Shown: positions 17,729 to 25,905 of the stretch, one piece after another
Position numbering within the stretch: the first letter of the stretch is position 1
Layout: every line of letters begins with the position of its first letter
Assembly: GCF_018613855.1 (NCBI RefSeq)
Contig: NZ_JAGGPK010000020.1
Location: 1 to 64,000 of the forward strand
DNA from: Arthrobacter sp. ISL-30
Lineage (GTDB): Bacteria; Actinomycetota; Actinomycetes; Actinomycetales; Micrococcaceae
Reading direction: 5' to 3'
DNA: 64,000 nucleotides
The notes under the pieces: generated by a model
Told to the model about the DNA's origin: nothing
What the model saw: only the letters and a program-made list of their open reading frames with translations
The model's database searches: none
Position numbers and translations under genes: made by a program

Positions 17729-18562
17729 CTAGCCCTTCATTGCGCCCGACAGGGCGAACGAATCGCCAGAGCCCCTGGACACCAGGGCATACAGCACCAG
17801 CACCGGAATTGAATAGAGGATGGAGAAAGCGGCCAGCTGTCCGTAGGCCACCGCGCCGTGCTGTCCGAAGAACCCGAAAATGGAAACGGCCGCGGGCTGC
17901 TTCGACGCCGACAGCAGCAGGATGAACGGGATAAAGAAGTTTCCCCAGGCCTGAATGAAGACGAAGATAAAGACCACTCCCAGCCCCTGGCGCATCAGGG
18001 GCAGCACCACTGTGCGCAGGCCCATCATTCCGGAGGCCCCATCCACCCAGGCTGCCTCCTCGAGTTCAAGCGGGATGGAATCGATGAAGTTCCTGGTCAT
18101 CCAGATCGCCATGGGAAGTGTGGTGGTGGCCATGAAGAAGATGGTTGCAGCCATGGAATCCAGCAGGTGGAGCTGGACGAACAATCCATAGACCGGCACC
18201 ATGATGGCCGTGATAGGCAGGGACGTCGCAAAGAGGACAGCGTAGAGGTACGGCTTGTTGAACCTTGATTGAAACCGGGAAAGCGGATAGGCGGCCAGCA
18301 CCGCAACGACCAGGTTCACGCACGCCGTCCCCGCCGAGAGCAGGAAGCTGTTGGCCAGCGGCCGGAAGAGGAGGTCCGGCGTGAGGATCGAGGTGAAATT
18401 GGCGAACGACGGCGATGCCGGCCAGTTGATCTCGTGGCCTGCCTCGGTGTCCACGGCCGCAAGGACAAGCCACAACAGGGGCAGCACAAAACACAGGGCC
18501 ACGACTGCGAGGGCGGCGTCGGCGGCGAGCCGTGTCCGCCGTCGTATTCCCTTCGGGTTCAT
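17729..18562 (-). CDS. ABC transporter permease, MalG-type (carbohydrate uptake)
   Basis: A 277-residue inner-membrane protein with about six membrane segments. The cytoplasmic EAA loop is ELEEAAWVDGASGMMGLRTV, which contacts the ATPase. The typical C-terminal DSFALSGAMKG is present. The family is CUT1 (sugar) importers. It overlaps the partner permease by 4 bp (ATGA). It is the last gene of the ROK-SBP-permease-permease operon. The sugar is unknown. Confidence 0.93.
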   Translation of the reverse strand: MNPKGIRRRTRLAADAALAVVALCFVLPLLWLVLAAVDTEAGHEINWPASPSFANFTSILTPDLLFRPLANSFLLSAGTACVNLVVAVLAAYPLSRFQSRFNKPYLYAVLFATSLPITAIMVPVYGLFVQLHLLDSMAATIFFMATTTLPMAIWMTRNFIDSIPLELEEAAWVDGASGMMGLRTVVLPLMRQGLGVVFIFVFIQAWGNFFIPFILLLSASKQPAAVSIFGFFGQHGAVAYGQLAAFSILYSIPVLVLYALVSRGSGDSFALSGAMKG

Positions 18563-19491
18563 GGCCGTTCCTGCCGAAGCAGCCGGACGTAGGCTATGCC
18601 GAAGACTGAGCCGATGACGATGATCACCGATGCGACGGCCGTCCCGTAGCCGATGTCACCAAATTTGAACGCCTCCTGGTAGGCAAGTACCGGGAGTGTG
18701 GTGCTGGCATTGGCTGGCCCACCGGCCGTCATGATCCAGATCAGCGTGAAGACTGCCAGTGTCTGGAGGGTGATGAGCATCAGGTTGGTGGCGATACTGC
18801 TGCGAATGACCGGAAGGGTTATGAACGCCAGCCGTTGCCAGGAGCCGGCACCATCCATCAGGGCGGCCTCGGAAATGTCCCGCGGTACTGCCGCCAGCGC
18901 GGCCCGATACACAAGCATCGAGAACGCCGTCCCCCGCCAGAGATTGGCGAGGATGATCGCCGTCATGGGGAAGGAATACAACCAGTCCGTCCCCTCAAGG
19001 CCGATAGCCGCGAGCAGCTGGTTCAGCGTTCCGTCCCTGTTGAAGTATGCGTAGGCAGCGAAGGCAGCCACAATTTCCGGAAGGATCCAGGCAGACACTA
19101 CCGCTATGCCGGCCACGGCTGAGATCGCCCGGCCTGCTCGGCTCATCAGCAATGCCAGCCCGAGCCCCAGGATGTTCTGGCCCACGACTGCGGACGCCGC
19201 CACAAAGACGACTGTGAGCCAGACCGATGCGGGGAAGGAGGGGTCGCCGATCATCCGGGCATAGTTGTCCAGGCCCACCCATACGGGATTACGCGCGGAC
19301 TTTCCGGACAGGGAAACGTCCGTGAAGGAGGACACGAAGGACCAGACGACGGGAGCAAGCAGGAACAGCACCAGGAGCACCACCGACGGTACAACGGGAA
19401 GGAAACGTGTGCTCCTCTTCAGCGAACTAACGTTGCTCAGAGACCCAATGTTCCTCAGCGATGCAAAGTTCCGGATTTTAGGGGCGGACAT
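18559..19491 (-). CDS. ABC transporter permease, MalF-type (carbohydrate uptake)
   Basis: A 310-residue membrane protein: an N-terminal basic leader, first membrane segment at about 30-52 (FLPVVPSVVLLVLFLLAP), then five more. The EAA loop is DISEAALMDGAGSWQRLAFI. With the neighbouring MalG-type protein it would form the heterodimeric channel of a CUT1 importer. It starts 3 bp after the binding-protein gene and overlaps the next gene by 4 bp. Confidence 0.93.
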   Translation of the reverse strand: MSAPKIRNFASLRNIGSLSNVSSLKRSTRFLPVVPSVVLLVLFLLAPVVWSFVSSFTDVSLSGKSARNPVWVGLDNYARMIGDPSFPASVWLTVVFVAASAVVGQNILGLGLALLMSRAGRAISAVAGIAVVSAWILPEIVAAFAAYAYFNRDGTLNQLLAAIGLEGTDWLYSFPMTAIILANLWRGTAFSMLVYRAALAAVPRDISEAALMDGAGSWQRLAFITLPVIRSSIATNLMLITLQTLAVFTLIWIMTAGGPANASTTLPVLAYQEAFKFGDIGYGTAVASVIIVIGSVFGIAYVRLLRQERP

Positions 19492-19494
19492 GAA

Positions 19495-20850
19495 TCACTT
19501 TTGGATGACCTTGTCGTCACCCACGATTTCCCTGACCGTCTGGTCGTATACGGCACCTGCCTCGTCGGGGCTTTGCTTGCCGGTGATCACTGACTCGGTT
19601 GCGACCTGCACGGCCGTTGAGATCCTCGGATAGTCGGCTGTGGCAGGTCGGTAGTGGGTTACGTCCACGAGCTCGGAGACTTCCTTGATAAAGGGGTTGG
19701 CGGACTGATAGGCGGGATCGGCGGCGACGTCCGCCCGCACCGCAATCTGCGAGCTGTTGATATCGAAGGCGAGGGCGTTTTTCTTGTTCAGGGCCGTGGT
19801 CAGGAACTTGAAGGCGAGGTCAGGTTCGGCAGTGCCGGCACCGACCGCAAGGGTCCATCCACCGGACATGCTGACGCCGCCGGGCTCCTGGCCGTTCTGC
19901 GTCGGGAAGCGGGCTACCCCCATCTCGGTTGCATAACCCGGCCACTCGTAGGAACCGCCCGCCTGCCAGAACGACGGCGCGTAGGAGCCTTCAACGGTGG
20001 CGCCCATCTTGCCTTGGGGCAGCCATTCGCCGAACACCTTTTTCCAGACGTTGGCATCCAGCGCCTCTGCGGGCGTCACGGCGAGGCCCTCATCATAGAG
20101 GGTTTTGAGGAAGGTGAGGGAGTCCGTGAACCCCTGGGAACCGACCACCCACTTCCTGTCCTTCTCGTCATAGAGGGCGGCGCCTGTGCCATACAGGAGC
20201 TCATAGAAGCTCTGCATGACGGTTCCTTCGCCGGTGCCTTTGCCTGCGTACATGTTGAAGGGGACCACTGAGGGGTCGTTTGCCTTGATCTTCCGTGCTG
20301 TATCAAGGATCTCCTGCCACGTGCGCGGCTGCCACGGTACAGGGATGCCGGCCTTCTGCAGCACCGTCTTGTTGTACCAGATGGCCCGGGTGTCGGTTCC
20401 CAGGGGCACCGCGTAAATACCGCCGTCGTCCGCGCGGCCGGCTGCCTTGGCGCCCTCGCTGAACTGCTTCCAGTCCTCCCATTTCTGGAGGTGCTCATCC
20501 AGCTTGAGCAGGTAACCGGCCTCGACGTCAGCGCGCACCTTGAAGGTGTCCTCGTAGAATACGTCCGGCGCGGTCTCGGGCGAGCGCTGCGCGAGCGCGA
20601 GTTTGGTGCCGTAGTCGTCGTCGTTCGCCTGAATCGGCTCCAGCTCCACAGTGATGCCGCTGTTAGCAGCCTCAAACTCGCCCTTCGCGTCCTTGAGCAC
20701 GTTTTCAAGGGCGACGAAGGAATCGGTCTTCTGGTACATGACCGTCAGGGTTCGGGCTTGAGGTTCGCCGGGACCGGGAGAACATGCGGCCGTGGCCACA
20801 ACCATCAGGGCGGCTACTGCGATTGCCGATAACCGGGGGCGTAAGTTCAT
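19495..20850 (-). CDS. Extracellular solute-binding lipoprotein (CUT1 family)
   Basis: A 451-residue lipoprotein with signal peptide and lipobox TAAC (Cys at about 23). The mature part is a family-1 solute-binding protein, with GTDTRAIWYNKTVLQKAGI near the middle of the N-lobe and PQGKMGATVEGSYAP in the C-lobe. It captures the sugar for the two permeases downstream. It starts 6 bp after the ROK regulator. The ligand cannot be inferred. Confidence 0.92.
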   Translation of the reverse strand: MNLRPRLSAIAVAALMVVATAACSPGPGEPQARTLTVMYQKTDSFVALENVLKDAKGEFEAANSGITVELEPIQANDDDYGTKLALAQRSPETAPDVFYEDTFKVRADVEAGYLLKLDEHLQKWEDWKQFSEGAKAAGRADDGGIYAVPLGTDTRAIWYNKTVLQKAGIPVPWQPRTWQEILDTARKIKANDPSVVPFNMYAGKGTGEGTVMQSFYELLYGTGAALYDEKDRKWVVGSQGFTDSLTFLKTLYDEGLAVTPAEALDANVWKKVFGEWLPQGKMGATVEGSYAPSFWQAGGSYEWPGYATEMGVARFPTQNGQEPGGVSMSGGWTLAVGAGTAEPDLAFKFLTTALNKKNALAFDINSSQIAVRADVAADPAYQSANPFIKEVSELVDVTHYRPATADYPRISTAVQVATESVITGKQSPDEAGAVYDQTVREIVGDDKVIQK

Positions 20851-20856
20851 GGAGGT

Positions 20857-22110
20857 TTAGCCTTCCAGGAGAAGGCGCTGGGCCCTCGGTGCCAATGTGT
20901 GCTCGAGTACAAGGCAGGCGGCACCGACGGCACCGACGTCCTCGCCGACGCCGGTTCCCACCACCTCGATGCCGTGGATCTTCCGTGCCGCGCTGTTTTC
21001 CATCAGCAGGTCCGGAATTCTGTCGAGATAACGTTCCGCCAGACGTCCCCAGAATGGTCCGCCGAACACCACCCGCTCGACGTCGAGCGTGTTGGCAACA
21101 ACGGCCACCGCCCGGGAAACCAGGACTGCGGACCTGTCAATAATTTCAATCGCACGCCTGTTGCCGGCGTCGGCAGCATCGCACAGCATGGCGAAGCTCT
21201 CCTGAACGGCAGGACCGTTGGCATCCTGGCGGGTGTCTTCAATGACCCCTTGATCCTCGGCCTCGGCCACGAGGACCTGGGGAATGCAGGACGACTTCAC
21301 GCAGCCGCGAAGCCCGCAGTCACAAGCAGGTCCGGCAGGGTCGACGATGATGTGGCCAATCTCGCCGGCGTTTCCCGAGGTGCCACGAAACACCTCGTCG
21401 TTGAGGACAATGCCGCAACCTATGCCGGTACCCATATACATGAAGATGAAGCTGCCCGTCCCGCTGGGGCCGCCGGCCCAGGTCTCGGCCACGGCAGCAC
21501 TGGTAACGTCCTTGTCCACCAGGGTATCCAGCCCGGTCGCCTGGGCCAGGGCGTCACGGAGCCGGACGCGATGCCAGCCCATGAGCAGTGGCGGATCGAC
21601 TACGATTCCTTCGTCCACGTCGATCGGTCCCGGGGCGGCGACCCCGAGTCCTGCGATCTTCGTGGGATCGACTTCCGAATCGTCGATAAGCTTCCGGATT
21701 TCGGCCGCGATAGTGTCAATGACGCCGGACGGGTTACTGCCCCCGGGCGTCTTGATACGGGCATGCTTGACGACGTCTCCCACAAGGTCGAGCAGCACGA
21801 GAGTGATGACTGCGGGGTCGAGGTGCACGCCGACCGCATACATTCCGGACCGATTGAGCCGGAGAATGGTGCGGGGCTTACCGGGGCCGCTGCCTTCCTT
21901 GCCGGCCTCGACGATCAGGTTCTGGTCAAGCAGGCGCCTGGAGATGTTGGAGATGGTCTGTGGCGAAAGACCGACGATCTGGGCCAGTTCGACCCTGCTG
22001 AGACCGCCTGACGACCTCCTGATGGCATCGAGAATCACGGTGAGGTTGAAGTCACCCATGCGGGGCAGATTGGTTCCGCGCCTCGGAGTCGGCTGCCGGA
22101 TCTCAGTCAC
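20857..22110 (-). CDS. ROK-family transcriptional regulator
   Basis: A 417-residue protein. The N-terminal winged helix-turn-helix is at about 25-80 (SRVELAQIVGLSPQTISNIS). The ROK domain follows, with GTGIGCGIVLNDEVFRG, AGEIGHIIVD and the zinc motif CDCGLRGC. The usual Glu after the last Cys is Lys (GCVKSS), a change in the zinc/sugar loop. The GTG start has AGGGGA 5 nt upstream. It leads the ABC operon, so sugar-dependent autoregulation is likely. Confidence 0.9.
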   Translation of the reverse strand: MTEIRQPTPRRGTNLPRMGDFNLTVILDAIRRSSGGLSRVELAQIVGLSPQTISNISRRLLDQNLIVEAGKEGSGPGKPRTILRLNRSGMYAVGVHLDPAVITLVLLDLVGDVVKHARIKTPGGSNPSGVIDTIAAEIRKLIDDSEVDPTKIAGLGVAAPGPIDVDEGIVVDPPLLMGWHRVRLRDALAQATGLDTLVDKDVTSAAVAETWAGGPSGTGSFIFMYMGTGIGCGIVLNDEVFRGTSGNAGEIGHIIVDPAGPACDCGLRGCVKSSCIPQVLVAEAEDQGVIEDTRQDANGPAVQESFAMLCDAADAGNRRAIEIIDRSAVLVSRAVAVVANTLDVERVVFGGPFWGRLAERYLDRIPDLLMENSAARKIHGIEVVGTGVGEDVGAVGAACLVLEHTLAPRAQRLLLEG

Positions 22111-22163
22111 GGAATCCCCTAAAAAATCATTCGATGTGCGGTTGGGTCACAAGCTGTGTCTGC

Positions 22164-22173
22164 ATCGTACGAT
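22164..22173. promoter_or_regulatory. Palindrome ATCGTACGAT upstream of the ROK operon
   Basis: A 10-bp perfect palindrome lies 54 bp before the ROK start codon, in the only sizeable gap upstream of the operon. It could be the operator of the ROK protein or chance; no second copy is seen nearby. Confidence 0.3.
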
Positions 22174-22269
22174 ACCTGTACCTATCCCGGAACAGTTACA
22201 CCATCCCAAGCGCATCAACGGCGCGCCTACCGGCCTCCCTGACCGGGAAGGCGAGCTCTTACCGACGTA

Positions 22270-22304
22270 GTGGAGGAATGCGCAAGTTGTGGAGGAATGC
22301 GCAA
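22270..22304 (+). repeat. Duplicated ribosome-binding region before the phosphotransferase gene
   Basis: The 16-mer GTGGAGGAATGCGCAA occurs at 22270-22285 and 22289-22304, a period of 19 bp. Each copy has GGAGGA; the second is 7 nt from the ATG at 22304. Confidence 0.85.
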
Positions 22305-23191
22305 TGGCCCTGATGCCCGCGGCGGGGATCGACGTCACTCATGCGCTGGTCCGGCGCCTGCTCGAGGAGCAGCGGCCGGATCTTGCAAACCTGCCCCTGA
22401 CGAGGATTGCGAATGGCTGGGACAACGTCATCTTCCGGCTTGGCCCCGCCTATGCGGTGCGGCTGCCTCGGCGCAGTGAGGCGGTCGAACTGATCGTCAA
22501 GGAGCAGGCCTACCTTCCCGGATATGAACGGCGGTCCCCTGTGCCCATTCCCGGGCTGGTTTTCAGTGGGCGGCCGTCCCGCGACTACCCCTGGCCCTGG
22601 AGCATTGTCCGCTGGCTTGAGGGCGAGCAGGCCTCCGTTCTTCCCGCACCCTTCCGCGCTCGATCGGCTGAAGCGCTGGCCGCCTTCCTGAAAGGCATTC
22701 AGGTTCCGGCGCCCGGGAACGCCCCGATCAATCCTTTCCGGGGCGTGCCCCTGTCTCACCGGAATGACGACATTCTGCAGCGGCTTGAGGACGGACGCCG
22801 CTACGGGCAGGCCCGCCAGCTTCGAAGGCTCTGGTCACAGGCCCTCGCCGTGCGCCCGTGGTCGCAGGCCCCACTCTGGATCCATGGCGATCTCCACGCG
22901 GCCAATATCCTGATCGGCAATGAGGGTACCCTTGCCGGCGTCATCGATTTTGGCGACCTCGGCGCCGGGGATCCCGCCGTCGACCTTGCGGCAGCGTGGC
23001 TGGTGTTCGACGCCGAAGGCAGGCGGCGATTCGTCTTCGCGATGGGCGCCGACGTCGACGCCGAAACCTGGGAACGTGCCCGGGGCTGGGCCCTTGTGCT
23101 GGCAAGCGCCATGGTGAGCAACTCCGACGACAATTCGATGATGCTCGCCTGCGGGCACTTTGCCTTGGATCAAGTGCTGGGAACCGACTAG
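22304..23191 (+). CDS. Aminoglycoside phosphotransferase (APH)/choline-kinase-family protein
   Basis: A 295-residue kinase-like protein. The catalytic loop is WIHGDLHAANILIG (HGDxHxxN) near residue 195, and the metal-binding motif is VIDFGDLGAGDPAVDLA. NGWDNVIFRLG near the N-terminus forms the nucleotide-binding strands. The start at 22304 has GGAGGA 7 nt upstream; the GTG at 22289 would add five residues. The substrate is unknown: antibiotic, choline or another small molecule. Calling it a resistance gene would be unsupported. Confidence 0.85.
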   Translation: MALMPAAGIDVTHALVRRLLEEQRPDLANLPLTRIANGWDNVIFRLGPAYAVRLPRRSEAVELIVKEQAYLPGYERRSPVPIPGLVFSGRPSRDYPWPWSIVRWLEGEQASVLPAPFRARSAEALAAFLKGIQVPAPGNAPINPFRGVPLSHRNDDILQRLEDGRRYGQARQLRRLWSQALAVRPWSQAPLWIHGDLHAANILIGNEGTLAGVIDFGDLGAGDPAVDLAAAWLVFDAEGRRRFVFAMGADVDAETWERARGWALVLASAMVSNSDDNSMMLACGHFALDQVLGTD

Positions 23192-23250
23192 CTGGAGCAG
23201 GAACTGCGCGACCTTGACCGTGCTGCCGGGCGTGGATAGCGTCTGCCTTC

Positions 23251-23781
23251 ATGGGCATCGTTTTCGGCGGAATGGCAGCCAGCCTCGATGGATACATCCG
23301 TTCTGAGACCGGAGATCTATCGTGGCTGAACGATGCAATGGCAAAGGATGAGGACTACGGCTTTGAAGCGATGAGCCGCAGGACCGGAGCGTACGTCATG
23401 GGCGCCAATACCTACCGCGAGGTAGCCGGAATGGGCGGTATGGGCTCCCAGGTTATGACCCACGTTGCCACCCATGACCCAACCATGACCACGACAGGGA
23501 ATACCAGGCTGTTCTCAGGAGACCTGAGAGATTTGGTTGCCGGGATCAAGTCCACCATTCCCGAAGACAAGGATATTTGTGTGTATGGCGGAGCCCAGCT
23601 GGTTACTGAATTCATCGAGTTGGGGTTGCTGGATGAATTGGGCATTTCCGTCGTGCCGGTTCTCCTCGGCGGCGGAGTTCCCTTCGTCGGCAGGATCAGC
23701 CGATGGACGAAGGTTGAGCTCCTGGAGTGTAGGCCGTTCCCGTCCGGCATTATCCTGCTTAATTACAGGCTGAAGCGTTAA
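23251..23781 (+). CDS. Dihydrofolate reductase-like (RibD C-terminal) family protein
   Basis: A 176-residue protein with the DHFR/RibD-C fold. The N-terminus GGMAASLDGYIRSETGDLSWL matches the substrate strand. VMGANTYREVAGMGGM is the nucleotide-proximal region, and VYGGAQLVTEFIELGLLDEL contains the GGxxL motif. ILLNYRLK is the final strand. It probably uses NADPH; the substrate is unknown. The stop codon arises within a 19-bp tandem duplication. Confidence 0.87.
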   Translation: MGIVFGGMAASLDGYIRSETGDLSWLNDAMAKDEDYGFEAMSRRTGAYVMGANTYREVAGMGGMGSQVMTHVATHDPTMTTTGNTRLFSGDLRDLVAGIKSTIPEDKDICVYGGAQLVTEFIELGLLDELGISVVPVLLGGGVPFVGRISRWTKVELLECRPFPSGIILLNYRLKR

Positions 23782-23796
23782 TTACAGGCTGAAGCG
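23759..23796. repeat. Perfect 19-bp tandem duplication across a stop codon
   Basis: TTAATTACAGGCTGAAGCG is present twice without a gap (23759-23777, 23778-23796). The join creates the in-frame TAA that ends the DHFR-like gene. With a single copy the frame would run on for two more codons to a TAG. The second copy touches the 3' end of the converging methyltransferase gene. Confidence 0.9.
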
Positions 23797-23799
23797 GCA

Positions 23800-24948
23800 C
23801 TAGCGTCTGCGGCTGCGCACCACAGTGAACTTGGGGTTGCGGCCCTCGATCTTGCTGGGACCAACCAGCCGCTCAAGGGCGGGCAGGTATTGCAGATGGT
23901 TGTTGTAGACGGTCCAGAGCTCCCCGTCCGAGGCAAGTACTCGCGCTGCGGCCTCAAACATCCGAAGCGCTGCTCCCGCATGCACGCTTGCCCCTAAATG
24001 GAACGGCGGATTCAGCAGGATGAGCTTCGCGCTTCCGGCCGCGAAAGTGGACATGGCATCGTCGTGGACCACCCTGATTCTGTCGGCCAGCCCGTTGGCA
24101 GCGGCAGTTGCCCGAGCGGAAGCCACAGCCGCGGCAGACTGGTCCGTTGCGGTGATGCGGGAACCCTGGTGACTCCTGGCGTACATGGTGGCGAGGATGC
24201 CCGTGCCGCAGCCAAGGTCCACTGCCTCTGCAACCGCTGGCATCCTGTCGATGAACTCCAGCAGGAAGCGGGTGCCGATGTCGAGCCGGGTTCCGGCAAA
24301 GACTGCGCCATGGGAGCACACGGTAAGTCCCAGTTCGCTATTGTCCTGCGATACGGGGAAAGGCGGCGCTGCCACCGGCACCTGCGGCATGGAGGCAAGG
24401 AGCACCCGGGACTTCCGCTGCGCGAGTTGAGGCTGGACAGTCCCGAAGTAGCGTGCCAGCACCTCATTCATACCCAGGGACATGTGCTTCACGCGGCCGC
24501 CTGCTAGCAACACGGCGCTTGGACGGATGTAGCGTGCGACGGCGTCCCCAACCTCGTCCAGTTCGGCAAGGGACTTCGGCAGCTGCAGCAGCACCAGGTC
24601 CGCGCCGGAGAGGAGCGATTCGCCAAGTTCGTGATGTTCAAATCGCCCGGCAAGGCCTGCGGCGGAGGCATTTCGAGCCAATGCAAGCCGACCCGAATAA
24701 AGGTCCTGGAAAACCCTGACGCGTCCGACGCCGAGGCCGACCAGGCTGCCAAGTGTCAGCGCCCCATAACGGTCTCCGACGACGGCGACCTGGCTGTCCG
24801 CGCTGAGGCCGAGGCCGGCGGCCGTCTCCAGCAGGAGGCGGTCAGTGGCGTCGTGCGCCTCGAGGTTGGCTGCCTCGACGTCGGGAAACCTGCGAAGCCG
24901 GCCAAAGAGGCCGTCCAGGTCCAAAGGGTGCGTGTCCAGGCGTGGCAT
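23800..24948 (-). CDS. Class I methyltransferase, RsmC/RlmG-like (rRNA guanine-N2)
   Basis: A 382-residue protein of two tandem Rossmann domains. The N-terminal one is degenerate (AVVGDRYGALTL). The C-terminal one has VDLGCGTGILATMYA near residue 245 for S-adenosylmethionine and the catalytic NPPFHLG near 315. The two-domain layout and NPPFH are typical of RsmC (16S G1207) and RlmG (23S G1835). I cannot decide which base it modifies. It lies downstream of the two tRNA-Ala genes but after a terminator. Confidence 0.85.
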   Translation of the reverse strand: MPRLDTHPLDLDGLFGRLRRFPDVEAANLEAHDATDRLLLETAAGLGLSADSQVAVVGDRYGALTLGSLVGLGVGRVRVFQDLYSGRLALARNASAAGLAGRFEHHELGESLLSGADLVLLQLPKSLAELDEVGDAVARYIRPSAVLLAGGRVKHMSLGMNEVLARYFGTVQPQLAQRKSRVLLASMPQVPVAAPPFPVSQDNSELGLTVCSHGAVFAGTRLDIGTRFLLEFIDRMPAVAEAVDLGCGTGILATMYARSHQGSRITATDQSAAAVASARATAAANGLADRIRVVHDDAMSTFAAGSAKLILLNPPFHLGASVHAGAALRMFEAAARVLASDGELWTVYNNHLQYLPALERLVGPSKIEGRNPKFTVVRSRRR

Positions 24949-24977
24949 CGAAACTGAAGGCCTTCCTTTCGGGAAGC

Positions 24978-25010
24978 AAAATAGCCCCGGACTCTTGTCC
25001 AGGGCTATTT
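24978..25010 (-). terminator. Terminator after the second tRNA-Ala gene
   Basis: The hairpin AAATAGCCC/GGGCTATTT has further GG/CC pairing inside, and on the minus strand is followed by TTTTGC. It ends the transcript of the tRNA at 25036-25111. Confidence 0.8.
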
Positions 25011-25035
25011 ATCGTTTCCAGGGCTACTTTTCGTT

Positions 25036-25111
25036 TGGTGGAGCTGAGGGGACTCGAACCCCTGACCCCCTGCATGCCATGCAGGTGCGCTACCAGCTGC
25101 GCCACAGCCCC
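25036..25111 (-). tRNA. tRNA-Ala (GGC), copy 2
   Basis: The reverse strand folds as a full cloverleaf. The acceptor is GGGGCTG with CAGCTCC, the D-arm GCGC...GCGC, and the anticodon stem CCTGC/GCAGG with loop ATGGCAT (anticodon GGC). The T-arm includes GGTTCGAGTCCCC. The 3' CCA is encoded. It is identical to the copy at 25241-25316. Confidence 0.96.
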
Positions 25112-25208
25112 AAACTCTGCGCCCGCCGGTTCTTCCGAACCAGCCGAAGCAACTTGTCCATCCTAAACCACAACAGTGTGAGATGCGAAATCGTGGCCGG
25201 GAAACAAA

Positions 25209-25236
25209 AACACCCTGGCCCGAAGACCAGGGTGTT
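25209..25236 (-). terminator. Terminator after the first tRNA-Ala gene
   Basis: The 10-bp perfect stem AACACCCTGG/CCAGGGTGTT has an 8-nt loop. On the minus strand it is followed by TTTTTGTTTC. It lies between the two tRNA-Ala genes. Confidence 0.85.
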
Positions 25237-25240
25237 CGTT

Positions 25241-25316
25241 TGGTGGAGCTGAGGGGACTCGAACCCCTGACCCCCTGCATGCCATGCAGGTGCGCTACCA
25301 GCTGCGCCACAGCCCC
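25241..25316 (-). tRNA. tRNA-Ala (GGC), copy 1
   Basis: Same 76-nt sequence as the downstream copy, with anticodon GGC and encoded CCA. It lies about 140 bp downstream of rsfS and may be read with that operon or from its own promoter. Confidence 0.96.
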
Positions 25317-25454
25317 ATATTCGCGTTGCCCGAAAACCAAAACCAACGGCTCAGGGAGCCTTGGTTTGTTCCGGTTTCCTCCGGGCAACTCAAATATCTC
25401 AGAACAGCGATTCGGAAAATTCCAAATCGGGCATATTCAGTTTTGCGCGCCAGG

Positions 25455-25856
25455 CTATTCGGTTTCTCCGGCGGATTTCGATATAACGGAGGGGTCGTTG
25501 CCAAGCTCCATGTCCACCACGGGACAGTCCTTCCAGAGGCGCTCAAGGGCATAGAACACCCGGTCCTCGGCATGCTGGACGTGGATCACGACATCGGCAT
25601 AGTCCAGGAGGACCCAACGGCCTTCGGATCGTCCTTCGCGGCGAACAGGACGACGATCCTGCTTGAGCAGTTCCTCTTCGATCCCGTCCACGATTGCATT
25701 GACCTGGCGCTCGGTGGGGGCCGAAGCGATGAGGAAGATATCGGTGAGCGCCAGGCGGTCGCTGACGTCCAGGGCCACGATGTCCTCTGCGATTTTGTCC
25801 GCCGCAGCGCGCGCAGCGTGGCGAGCGATGGCGATGGAAGATTCTGTTGCAGTCAC
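25455..25856 (-). CDS. rsfS: Ribosomal silencing factor RsfS
   Basis: A 133-residue protein of the Iojap/RsfS family, which binds uL14 on the 50S subunit and blocks subunit joining when nutrients are scarce. Conserved blocks are DIVALDVSDRLALTDIFLI, GRWVLLDYADVVIHV and FYALERLW. The GTG start has AAGGAG 4 nt upstream. It is the last protein gene of the nadD cluster, a common pairing in bacteria. Confidence 0.96.
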   Translation of the reverse strand: MTATESSIAIARHAARAAADKIAEDIVALDVSDRLALTDIFLIASAPTERQVNAIVDGIEEELLKQDRRPVRREGRSEGRWVLLDYADVVIHVQHAEDRVFYALERLWKDCPVVDMELGNDPSVISKSAGETE

Positions 25857-25905
25857 GAGACTCCTTGTCGGTGGCTGATGCCGTAGAGCGGTCCAGCCGG
25901 AATGG

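Noticed and set aside
22304..23191. Reading the APH-family gene as an antibiotic-resistance determinant.
   Set aside because: Only the general kinase motifs are visible. The family is broad and mostly not linked to resistance, and no mobile or resistance context is present.
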